DNA of 64,000 nt from Microbacterium sp. Gd 4-13 (GTDB lineage Bacteria; Actinomycetota; Actinomycetes; Actinomycetales; Microbacteriaceae). Where the stretch lies: positions 248,001 through 312,000 of the forward strand of contig NZ_QEIJ01000004.1 in the NCBI RefSeq assembly GCF_003095395.1, read 5' to 3'. The notes under the pieces were generated by a model. The model saw nothing but the letters and a program-made list of their open reading frames with translations. It had not been told where the DNA came from and made no database searches. The translations under genes were made by a program, and so were the position numbers. Below, piece after piece: positions 18,660-26,101 of this stretch (within the stretch, counting starts at the first letter, position 1; the number at the start of each line of letters is the position of its first letter).

Positions 18660-19148
18660 TCAGCGGAGCACCTCGACCAGTGCCACCCACGACATGACGA
18701 TCGCCGAAACGATCGCGACGATGCAACCGACGGCCGCGATGACCAGCGCGGTCGACGGGTCGAAGAAGACCGTCACGCCGGAGGCCGCGTACGCCGCGAT
18801 CGGCACGAAACCCAGAGCGGCCTTCAGCACCCGGGCATGGTCGTCCGGATCCGGGTCACGCGCGATGACCGCCGCTGCGTGTGCCTGGAAGGCACCCGCG
18901 CCGAGGGTTGAGACGAGGACGACCGCCCCGTACGCACCGGCGGGGATGCCGGGGATCAGCGCCACGCCCGCGACGACGATCGCGAGGACGAGTCCGGCGA
19001 TCGCGGCGGCGAGACGGGACGTGATCGTGGGGGCCTTCACGATCTGAGCGATATTCACACTCGAGGCGACGATCACGAGACCCGCGAGCGCCGCGGTCGC
19101 CCCCACCATGGCGACGTGGAAATCGGTCCACCCCTCGAGCGCGTCCAT
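18660..19148 (-). CDS. Small four-helix membrane protein of unknown function
   Basis: 162 residues from ATG 19146-19148. Four or five hydrophobic helices: residues 10-35 (VAMVGATAALAGLVIVASS), 45-70, 74-95 and two C-terminal ones (AAYAASGVTVFF, ALVIAAVGCIVAIVSAIVMSW). It opens with DALEGWTDFH and has no recognisable catalytic motif, so no function is proposed. On its strand TAGCAT lies exactly six bases before the ATG, predicting a leaderless transcript. It converges with the EamA transporter gene. Confidence 0.75.
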   Translation of the reverse strand: MDALEGWTDFHVAMVGATAALAGLVIVASSVNIAQIVKAPTITSRLAAAIAGLVLAIVVAGVALIPGIPAGAYGAVVLVSTLGAGAFQAHAAAVIARDPDPDDHARVLKAALGFVPIAAYAASGVTVFFDPSTALVIAAVGCIVAIVSAIVMSWVALVEVLR

Positions 19149-19324
19149 GCACGGATGCTAGCGCCGACCCCGATCGACCGCGACGCACGAGACGATCACC
19201 CTTCGTATACCGGGCGGCCATCTTTCGATGTGCCGCCGTACATGACGTGGGGCCAACTTCGAGCATCGACGGTTCTGGAGAATCTCAAGGGGAGTTCTCA
19301 GAGGGACCGCGCGATAGGACGACA

Positions 19325-19876
19325 GTGAGCGACGCGCTCCCACGACGAACGACCCATGCCGGCCGTATCGTCTTCGACACGTTCCGGTCGGCGTACGACC
19401 CGATGCTCAACTCGTGGCTCGTCTTCCGCGCGCAGATCCTTCAGGAGGTGCTGACCGTGCCGGCCGATGTGGCGGCGGCCGACACCGACGAGCGCGAACG
19501 CGCTCGGGCTGGCCGCTTCGGAGTGTGGCGCATCCTCGCCACCAACAACCGCGAACTCGGCCGAGGCTCGGGACTGTTCCCGACGCCGTCCGAGGCACTG
19601 GCCACCGTCGAGGCGCTCCAGCGCGAGGCCATGTCGCTCGTGGCCTCCGTCGTTCGGGGCTCGACGCCCATGACGCACGGCTGGGTGCTGCGTCGCGACG
19701 GCGAGGCCGTCATGACGTCGTCGCGGTGGTACGAGTCGGCGTCCGAGGCTGCCGCCGCAGCGCGAGCCGCGCGCGCGGTGCTGGCGACGGCGGCGATCGC
19801 GACGGGCGTCAACATCGGCACTCAGTCCGGGCGGCGCCTGCGGCGTGCCATCGCTCCCGTGAACCAGATTGTCTGA
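19325..19876 (+). CDS. Hypothetical protein with possible tandem YegP/DUF1508-like repeats
   Basis: 183 residues from GTG 19325; another GTG at 19247 would add 26 low-complexity residues, and neither has a good ribosome site. After an N-terminal helix, two segments resemble each other: FGVWRILATNNRELGRGSGLF followed by a Ser/Glu/Ala helix, and HGWVLRRDGEAVMTSSRWY followed by a similar helix (SASEAAAAARAARAV). Both have the W-x-L...G...S pattern of YegP-like DUF1508 units, small beta-beta-alpha domains of unknown role. The resemblance is my reading and is not certain. Its stop overlaps the region of the kinase start, suggesting co-transcription. Confidence 0.55.
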   Translation: MSDALPRRTTHAGRIVFDTFRSAYDPMLNSWLVFRAQILQEVLTVPADVAAADTDERERARAGRFGVWRILATNNRELGRGSGLFPTPSEALATVEALQREAMSLVASVVRGSTPMTHGWVLRRDGEAVMTSSRWYESASEAAAAARAARAVLATAAIATGVNIGTQSGRRLRRAIAPVNQIV

Positions 19877-19892
19877 CGCGGGCGACGGCGCG

Positions 19893-21536
19893 ATGACCGA
19901 CGGGCTCGTCGCGGGGCGCTTCCGAGTGCTCGGACTCCTCGGCTCGGGGGCGACGGCATCGGTGTACGACGCGCTCGATACCCGCGACGGTGGTCGCGTC
20001 GCGGTGAAGGTGCTGCATCCGCACCTCGCCGCGCGGCCAGAGATGCGGTCGGCATTCTTGAGGGAGGCCGAGCGGGTGGCGGCGCTGTCGCATCCGGCTC
20101 TGTGCGGCGTCGTCGGATCGGGGTCGGACGACCTCGGCGGAGAGGGCGAGACCTGGACGGCGTGGCAGCTCGCGCCCGGACTCACCCTCGGCGAGCAGGT
20201 GCGCGAGCGGGGGACGCTCTCGGCGCGCACCGCCGCGGACGTGGGGGCCAGGGTGCTCGACGGGCTGGCGGTGCTGCACGCCGCGGGGCTCGTGCACCGT
20301 GACATCTCGCCGTCGAACATCGTGGTCGACGTGGACTCGGCGGGGCATCTGCGCGACGCGCGCATCATCGATTTCGGGCTCGTGGATGAAGCGGGGACGA
20401 CCACGCGCGGGGGCGACGTGCTGCGCAGCGAGGACGGCGACGGCGTCGTCGGCAACCTGCAGTACGCGGCCCCCGAGCTCTTGCGCGGTGAGGGCGTGGG
20501 GCCTTCCGCCGATTTGTACCAGCTCGCCGGGGTGCTCTACTTCGCCCTCGTCGGTTCGCCGCCCTTCGCGCGGGACTCGGCGGAGGCGACCATCCGCGCG
20601 CATCAGAGCGCGGCCCCGCCGACGGTTTCGGTGAGCGTCGGCGGGGTGCCGGTCGCGTTCGACCGTGTGATCGTCCGGGCCATGCTGAAAGACCCCGCCA
20701 CGCGATTCGGTACGGCCGGCGAGATGCGCGACGCGCTCTCGTCAGCGGTGGCGTCACGCAGCAACACGGTCGCGGTGCCAGTGGACCGTACGACGCGCAC
20801 GCGGGTGTTCTCTCCCGCCGTGAGCCCGGCCATCGACGCCGCCCAGCACGCATCCGTCGAGCCCGAGGGGCGGGGAGGATCGCCCTGGCTGTGGGGCCTC
20901 GGGCTCGTCGCGGTCGGGCTGGTGGTCGCCGTCGTCGTCGCGCTGTCGTCGGGGAGCCAGCCCACCACCGCGCGGGAGACCCCGGCGCCCGTCGTGTCGA
21001 GTCCGGCCGTGACGGCATCGCCTCCTGCTCCGACGCCGGTCGTGCAGACGCCGCCCCCGCCCGTGATGGCAATGGTCCCCTCGCTCGAGGGGATGGATGC
21101 GGATGCGGCGACTCGCGCGCTCTCGGCGGCCGGCCTCGCGGTGGGCGAGATCATGAGCGTCGACTCGGTGAGACCGATCGGCACGGTTCTGGCGAGCCAG
21201 CCCGCCGTCGGCACGACCCTGGCGGCCGGAGGGTTCGTGGCGCTGACCGTTGCCAGCGGGGCGAACGCCGTTCCCGACGTGGTCGGTGCTCCCGAGCAGT
21301 CGGCGATGGACGCCGTCGTGGCCGCGGGCTTCGTGCCCGTCGTCACCCGGCAGAGCAGCAGCGCACCCACCGGCACGGTGACCGCCGTGCAGCCTGCCGG
21401 TTCCGCGAGTCTTCCTCTGGGGACGACCGTCTCGCTCGTGGTGGCCGCGCCCCTCCCGGCTCCGTCGCCGACCACCCCTCCGGTCACGCCGACGCCGACG
21501 CCGACGCGCACGCCGACACCGGGGGCAACGCCATGA
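19893..21536 (+). CDS. PknB-like serine/threonine protein kinase with two PASTA domains
   Basis: 547 residues from ATG 19893; a TTG eight codons earlier is possible. Kinase domain residues 9-275: glycine loop LLGSGATASVY, Lys39 in VAVKVL, catalytic loop HRDISPSN with Asp137, DFG in IIDFGLVDE and APE in AAPELL. The loop has Ser where most PknB kinases have Lys (HRDLKPxN). A Pro/Ser-rich juxtamembrane segment, one helix ([18 protein letters not shown]) and two extracellular PASTA domains (MVPSLEGMDADAATRALSAA and AVPDVVGAPEQSAMDAVVAA) follow, ending in a Thr-Pro tail. PASTA kinases sense cell-wall fragments and tune wall synthesis. The pst genes begin 170 bp downstream. Confidence 0.92.
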   Translation: MTDGLVAGRFRVLGLLGSGATASVYDALDTRDGGRVAVKVLHPHLAARPEMRSAFLREAERVAALSHPALCGVVGSGSDDLGGEGETWTAWQLAPGLTLGEQVRERGTLSARTAADVGARVLDGLAVLHAAGLVHRDISPSNIVVDVDSAGHLRDARIIDFGLVDEAGTTTRGGDVLRSEDGDGVVGNLQYAAPELLRGEGVGPSADLYQLAGVLYFALVGSPPFARDSAEATIRAHQSAAPPTVSVSVGGVPVAFDRVIVRAMLKDPATRFGTAGEMRDALSSAVASRSNTVAVPVDRTTRTRVFSPAVSPAIDAAQHASVEPEGRGGSPWLWGLGLVAVGLVVAVVVALSSGSQPTTARETPAPVVSSPAVTASPPAPTPVVQTPPPPVMAMVPSLEGMDADAATRALSAAGLAVGEIMSVDSVRPIGTVLASQPAVGTTLAAGGFVALTVASGANAVPDVVGAPEQSAMDAVVAAGFVPVVTRQSSSAPTGTVTAVQPAGSASLPLGTTVSLVVAAPLPAPSPTTPPVTPTPTPTRTPTPGATP

Positions 21537-21577
21537 CGTCCCGCGCTCACGACCGCGACAGCCGTCCTTCTCCGATC

Positions 21578-21599
21578 CTTCGTGGGTTGTTCACCTTCG
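21578..21599 (+). promoter_or_regulatory. Candidate PHO box upstream of pstC (degenerate)
   Basis: GTTCACCTTCG (21589-21599) is a good match to the actinobacterial PhoP half site (GTTCAYCC type). It is preceded at the correct 11-bp phase by the weaker CTTCGTGGGTT. Only one unit is convincing, so this is a tentative site for phosphate control of pstC. Confidence 0.4.
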
Positions 21600-21708
21600 G
21601 CGCCCACGATGGCGAGGATCCGGCCGGAACCCGCCGCCGGTCGTTCCGCTCAGGAAGCCCCATGAGACGCGCTTTCCGCCTGCCCTCGCGCACGTCCGAG
21701 GTATGCGC

Positions 21709-22776
21709 ATGACGAATGTCGGCTCCGACGACCTCACGCAGCTGCTGACGCCGACCGAGCCCGAACAGTCGTCCGTGGCGGATGCTGCGGAGCAGAAGCC
21801 GAAGGTCGCGGCGCGCTCGCTCAAGGCCGCGCCCTCGGTCTCGGACGCCATCTTCCGCTCGGGGTCGTTCCTCGCCGGCGGGATCACCGTGGCGATCATG
21901 CTCGCGGTCGGACTGTTCCTGACCCTTCGCAGCGGAGAGGCGCTGGGAGTCGCGGGGCTGTCGTTCTTCTGGACCCAGGAGTGGTCGCCCGAGACCGGTC
22001 AGTTCGGCATCGTCGCCGTGCTGTTCGGCACCGTCTCGATCGCGCTGGTCGCGATGGCGTTCTCCGTGCCGCTCGCCCTCGGAACGGCGCTGTTGATCTC
22101 GGAGATCGCCCCGCCTCGCCTGAAGTCGATGCTCATCACCCTGGTCGACCTGATGGCCGCCGTGCCCAGCGTCGTCTACGGCCTCTGGGGGGTCTTCTTC
22201 CTGCAGGAGGCGGTCATCCCGGTCGCCCAGTGGATCTCCACCTACTTCGGATGGATCCCGGTCTTCGCGGTCACCGATCCGGAGGGCGCGCGGCTCACCG
22301 AAGCGGGCGCCTTCACCTCCTCGGCGTTCATCGCGGGAATCGTCGTCGCACTCATGGTGTCTCCGACGCAGACTTCGGTCATGCGCGAGGCCTTCTCGCA
22401 GGCCCCGGTGGGGGAGCGCGAGGGCGCGCTCGCTCTCGGCTCGACGAGATGGGGGATGATCCGCACGGTCGTGCTCCCCTTCGGGCGAGGCGGCGTCATC
22501 GGTGGAACCATGCTGGGTCTCGGACGAGCTCTGGGCGAGACGATCGCCGTCTACATGATCATCTCCCCGATCTTCACGATCAACTGGGAACTGCTCAGCA
22601 AGGGCACCAACTCGATCTCCGCGCTGATCGCCCTCCGCTACGGCGAGGCGAGTCAGTTCGGGCTCTCGGCGCTGATGGCCGCCGGTCTCACCCTCTTCGT
22701 CATCACCCTCATCATCAACTTCACCGCTTCGTCGATCGTCGCCCGATCGCGTTCCGGTGCGGAGAGCGACGGATGA
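21709..22776 (+). CDS. pstC: Phosphate ABC transporter permease PstC
   Basis: 355 residues from ATG 21709, chosen over ATG 21703 because GAGG at 21698-21701 is then seven bases away. A cytoplasmic N-tail of about 50 residues precedes six helices. The BPD_transp_1 coupling region is EGALALGSTRWGMIRTVVLP, and the family-typical GRALGETIAVYMII follows. It forms the phosphate channel with PstA. The N-tail contains DLTQLLTP, related to short motifs in the PstA and PstB tails. The stop overlaps the pstA start (ATGA). Confidence 0.96.
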   Translation: MTNVGSDDLTQLLTPTEPEQSSVADAAEQKPKVAARSLKAAPSVSDAIFRSGSFLAGGITVAIMLAVGLFLTLRSGEALGVAGLSFFWTQEWSPETGQFGIVAVLFGTVSIALVAMAFSVPLALGTALLISEIAPPRLKSMLITLVDLMAAVPSVVYGLWGVFFLQEAVIPVAQWISTYFGWIPVFAVTDPEGARLTEAGAFTSSAFIAGIVVALMVSPTQTSVMREAFSQAPVGEREGALALGSTRWGMIRTVVLPFGRGGVIGGTMLGLGRALGETIAVYMIISPIFTINWELLSKGTNSISALIALRYGEASQFGLSALMAAGLTLFVITLIINFTASSIVARSRSGAESDG

Positions 22777-24266
22777 CCGTGACCATCGACACCACCATCA
22801 CCACCGTCATCGATCCGCTCGAAGCCCGCTGGGACACGGCTGACGAGGGTCTCGCGACCGAGCGCGTCGCTTCGGCCCCGCTGTCGTCGTCGGGCGGAAC
22901 GTTCCGCCCCGATCCGGGCGACGCTCCGATCGGACCCCGCCGCCAGATGCGCGGGACCCCCGCCGAGGAGCGATTCAACCTGGTGGGTGCGCTCGCCGCA
23001 GCACTGGCGGTGGCGACCCTGCTGTTCGGCTGGCTGACACCGATGACGGGCGCGGTCGGCTGGGCAGTGGTCGCCTATCTGTCCTTCATCGCGATCTACG
23101 CGCTGCTGATCATCCTGCGGGCCGACCGGCTCGAGGTCGCCGACCGGGTGATGACCGCCCTGCTGTACAGCGCCGGGGCGATCCTCCTCGCCGCGCTCGT
23201 CTTCGTCGTCGTCTTCACGGTCGTCCGGGGCATGCCGGCGATGTTCTCGACGTCATGGCCGTTCATTCGTTTCAATTTCTTCTTCGAGACGATGCAGTAT
23301 GCGGGTCCGCTCGACCCGCTCGAGGTCGGCGGGATCGCGCACGCGATCGTCGGAACCCTGATCCAGATCTCGATCGCACTGCTCATCTCCGTGCCCCTCG
23401 GCATCGCCACCGCCGTGTTCATGAATGAGATCGGCGGGCGCTTCGCCCGTTTCGTCCGGACGATCTCCGACGCGATGACGGCGCTGCCCTCGATCGTGGC
23501 CGGCCTGTTCATCTACGCCGCCGTCATCACGCTCGTCACCCAGGAGCGCTCCGGCTTCGCCGCATCCCTCGCGATCACGGTCATGATGCTCCCGATCATC
23601 ATCCGCGCCTCCGACGTCGTCCTCCGGCTCGTGCCCGGCAACCTGCGCGAGGCGTCGTACGCGCTGGGCGCCTCGCGGTGGCGCACGGTCTGGACCGTCG
23701 TGCTCCCCACGTCGCGTTCCGGCCTCGCGACCGCGGTGATCCTGGGCACGGCGCGCGGGGTGGGGGAGACGTCCCCCGTGCTCCTCACGTCGGGCGTGAC
23801 CGCGGTCATGAACTGGAACCCGTTCTCGGGCGCGATGATCTCGCTTCCCCTCCAGGTCTTCGACATGGTGAAGTCGCCCGAGCCGACGATGATCGCCCGG
23901 GGATTCGGGGCTGCCGCGACCCTCATCGCCCTCGTCCTCGTGCTCTTCGTGATCGCTCGCATCGTCGGCGGGAAGGGACCGGGGCAGCTGAGCCCGCGCC
24001 GACGCCGGGCGCGCGCAGCTGCGTCGCTCGCCGACCTCGAGCGGATCGAGAGCGGGGCCGCCGTGAGGTCGTCGATCGAGGCCGCCGTGTTCGCCCCGGT
24101 CGCCACGCGCGCACCGGTCTCGGCCGAACCGCAGCCGCTGGAGTCGTCCGACGAGGACGACGCGCCCGACACGCCCTCCGATCCGACGATGACCTCGCAC
24201 GACATCACCGACGTGATTCGACCTGATTCTTCCGATACCCCCGACACCCCGAAGGAGCGCTCGTGA
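22773..24266 (+). CDS. pstA: Phosphate ABC transporter permease PstA with extended tails
   Basis: 497 residues, against about 300 for typical PstA. The core has six helices, the coupling loop ASYALGASRWRTVWTVVLP and the PstA signature GTARGVGETSPVLLTSG. It is enlarged by a cytoplasmic N-tail of about 70 residues, two additional N-terminal helices (LVGALAAALAVATLLFGWL and WAVVAYLSFIAIYALLII), and an acidic C-tail of about 95 residues rich in Asp, Ser and Pro. N-tail ITTVIDP and C-tail ITDVIRP echo the PstB N-terminus. It is translationally coupled to both neighbours (ATGA with pstC, GTGA with pstS). Confidence 0.95.
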   Translation: MTVTIDTTITTVIDPLEARWDTADEGLATERVASAPLSSSGGTFRPDPGDAPIGPRRQMRGTPAEERFNLVGALAAALAVATLLFGWLTPMTGAVGWAVVAYLSFIAIYALLIILRADRLEVADRVMTALLYSAGAILLAALVFVVVFTVVRGMPAMFSTSWPFIRFNFFFETMQYAGPLDPLEVGGIAHAIVGTLIQISIALLISVPLGIATAVFMNEIGGRFARFVRTISDAMTALPSIVAGLFIYAAVITLVTQERSGFAASLAITVMMLPIIIRASDVVLRLVPGNLREASYALGASRWRTVWTVVLPTSRSGLATAVILGTARGVGETSPVLLTSGVTAVMNWNPFSGAMISLPLQVFDMVKSPEPTMIARGFGAAATLIALVLVLFVIARIVGGKGPGQLSPRRRRARAAASLADLERIESGAAVRSSIEAAVFAPVATRAPVSAEPQPLESSDEDDAPDTPSDPTMTSHDITDVIRPDSSDTPDTPKERS

Positions 24267-25891
24267 TCCGCCGACGTTTCCGCCCTCTCGCGACGGCGCT
24301 CGTCGCGCTGCTCGTCTCGACCGCCGCCGTCACCGGCGGCACTGCATCGGCGCAGGCCGCGGCGGAGCCGTATGCGAACATCTCCGGTTCGGGATCGACA
24401 TGGTCGCAGAACGCGCTGGACCAGTGGCGCCGCAACGTGCAGACGACCCGAGCGATGACGGTGGATTACCGCGGACTCGGCTCGACGGCGGGGCGCAGCG
24501 ATTTCATCAACCGCACTGTCGATTTCGCGATCAGTGAGATTCCGTTCCAACTCCAGCCGACGGAGGTGGGTGCGCAGCCCGAACGCCCGGAGCCGGGGGG
24601 ATACGCCTACATGCCGATCGTGGCAGGTGGTACCGCGTTCATGTACAACCTGAAGATCGGTGGCAAGCGCGTCACCAACCTCCGCCTGTCGGGCGCGACC
24701 GTCTCGAAGATCTTCGCCGGTCAGATCACGAACTGGAACCACCCCGAGATCCAGGCCGACAACCCCGGCCTCGCGATGCCCGACCGTGCGATCCAACGCG
24801 TCGCACGATCCGACGGCTCCGGATCGACGGCGCAGTTCACCATGTGGATGTCCAAGCAGCACGGTGACATCTGGACATCGGGCATGACGTCGCAGTTCCC
24901 CGGCAACGTGGGAGCGACCCTGCAATCGGGTTCGCTGGGCGTTGCGGGATACGTCAGCCAGAACTACGGCGAAGGAGCGATCACCTACGTCGAGTACTCG
25001 TACGCCGTGAAATCGGGCTTCCCCGTCGCCAAGGTGTTGAACGCGGCAGGTTATTACATCGAGCCCACCGCGTCCTCGGTCGCCGTGGCCATGCTGAAGG
25101 CGCAGATCAACAACAACGCCAGCTCCCCCGACTACCTCACCCAGATTCTCGACGGCGTCTACGGCAACACCGACCCGCGCACCTATCCGCTGTCGAGCTA
25201 CTCCTACATGATCGTCCCGACGACCGTTCGCGGAACCTTCGACCAGGCCAAGGGGCGCACCCTCGGGGAGTTCGCCCGGTACGTGTTGTGCGAAGGTCAG
25301 CAGCAGGCCGAGCAACTCGGCTATTCGCCGCTGCCGATGAACCTCGTCATGGCCGGCGCCGAGCAGATCAAGCGGATCCCCGGCGCGGAGGGCTCGGGCG
25401 TCGATATCAACAATTGCAAGAACCCCACCTTCGAGCCCGGGGATTCCCCCGAGAGCAACCGGCTCGCCCAGACGGCGAAACAACCCGCGGAGTGCGACCG
25501 GCAGGGTCCCGACCAGTGCACGACCGGAACGGCCGGAGCCTCCGACACCGACACCGACGTCACCGGGTCCGGTGGCGGCGGCTCCGCAGCCGGGGCGGAA
25601 GGAACGGGAGCGGCCGCCGCAGCATCGGGGGGTGCGGCCGCCGCCGACCCCGCTGCGGTGGACGCTGGCGCGGTCGGTGGAGACGCCGTGTACGACGCCA
25701 ATGGAGCACTGGTCTCCGGGTCGGTGGCGGGCGGTCGCACGGCGGTGTCGTCGCCGTTCACGATCCCCGATCCTGTCTGGGGCGGCCCGCAGCTGCTGAT
25801 GCTCGCGGCCGCGATCCTTCTGCTCGGGTCGATCGTCCTGCCTCCGGTGCTCTCTCGCAGGCTCCGCGGGGGCGGGCGCAAGACGGGCTGA
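24263..25891 (+). CDS. pstS: Membrane-anchored phosphate-binding protein PstS
   Basis: 542 residues from GTG 24263, overlapping the pstA stop. A signal peptide (LVALLVSTAAVTGGTASAQA) lacks any lipobox cysteine. The PBP-like domain shows PstS phosphate-loop motifs: SGSGSTWSQNALDQW at about residue 36, a VAGGTAFMYNLKIGG segment, KIFAGQITNWNHPEI, SDGSGSTAQFTMW, and near the end LGYSPLPMNLV. A disordered Gly/Ala/Ser linker of about 100 residues follows, then a C-terminal helix (LLMLAAAILLLGSIVLPPVL) and a basic tail. It is therefore held by a C-terminal membrane anchor rather than lipid, which is unusual for PstS. It delivers phosphate to PstC/PstA. Confidence 0.92.
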   Translation: MIRRRFRPLATALVALLVSTAAVTGGTASAQAAAEPYANISGSGSTWSQNALDQWRRNVQTTRAMTVDYRGLGSTAGRSDFINRTVDFAISEIPFQLQPTEVGAQPERPEPGGYAYMPIVAGGTAFMYNLKIGGKRVTNLRLSGATVSKIFAGQITNWNHPEIQADNPGLAMPDRAIQRVARSDGSGSTAQFTMWMSKQHGDIWTSGMTSQFPGNVGATLQSGSLGVAGYVSQNYGEGAITYVEYSYAVKSGFPVAKVLNAAGYYIEPTASSVAVAMLKAQINNNASSPDYLTQILDGVYGNTDPRTYPLSSYSYMIVPTTVRGTFDQAKGRTLGEFARYVLCEGQQQAEQLGYSPLPMNLVMAGAEQIKRIPGAEGSGVDINNCKNPTFEPGDSPESNRLAQTAKQPAECDRQGPDQCTTGTAGASDTDTDVTGSGGGGSAAGAEGTGAAAAASGGAAAADPAAVDAGAVGGDAVYDANGALVSGSVAGGRTAVSSPFTIPDPVWGGPQLLMLAAAILLLGSIVLPPVLSRRLRGGGRKTG

Positions 25892-26010
25892 CGCGCTCGC
25901 CGCACACGGTGACGACGTCACCGTCGATCGGCGTGCAAAAAGCCCGGTCGAAGGGCAGAAACCAGTCGCTCGACGCGCCGTTTCAGCACGCCATGCACAC
26001 GCGGTCCGTC

Positions 26011-26052
26011 GTTGACGGATCGTTCATCTAAACGTCATGACCCGCCCATACT
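26011..26052 (+). promoter_or_regulatory. PHO box and promoter of the surface-protein block
   Basis: Three phased 11-bp units lie in tandem: GTTGACGGATC (26011-26021), GTTCATCTAAA (26022-26032) and CGTCATGACCC (26033-26043). They match the direct-repeat PHO box bound by actinobacterial PhoP. A -10-like CATACT follows at 26047-26052. About 50 bp of leader precede the TTG start at 26102. This predicts phosphate-starvation induction independent of the pstC promoter. Confidence 0.6.
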
Positions 26053-26101
26053 TTCATCGCTGTCGGCAGACACCCGCTGCCGCGAATTCGTAGGAGAACC
26101 C

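Noticed and set aside
21533-21712. A 59-codon ORF (MTSRAHDRDSRPSPILRGLF...) starting with an ATGA overlap at the kinase stop
   Set aside because: It crosses the candidate PHO box, runs into the pstC start and has low-complexity basic composition; more likely untranslated leader.
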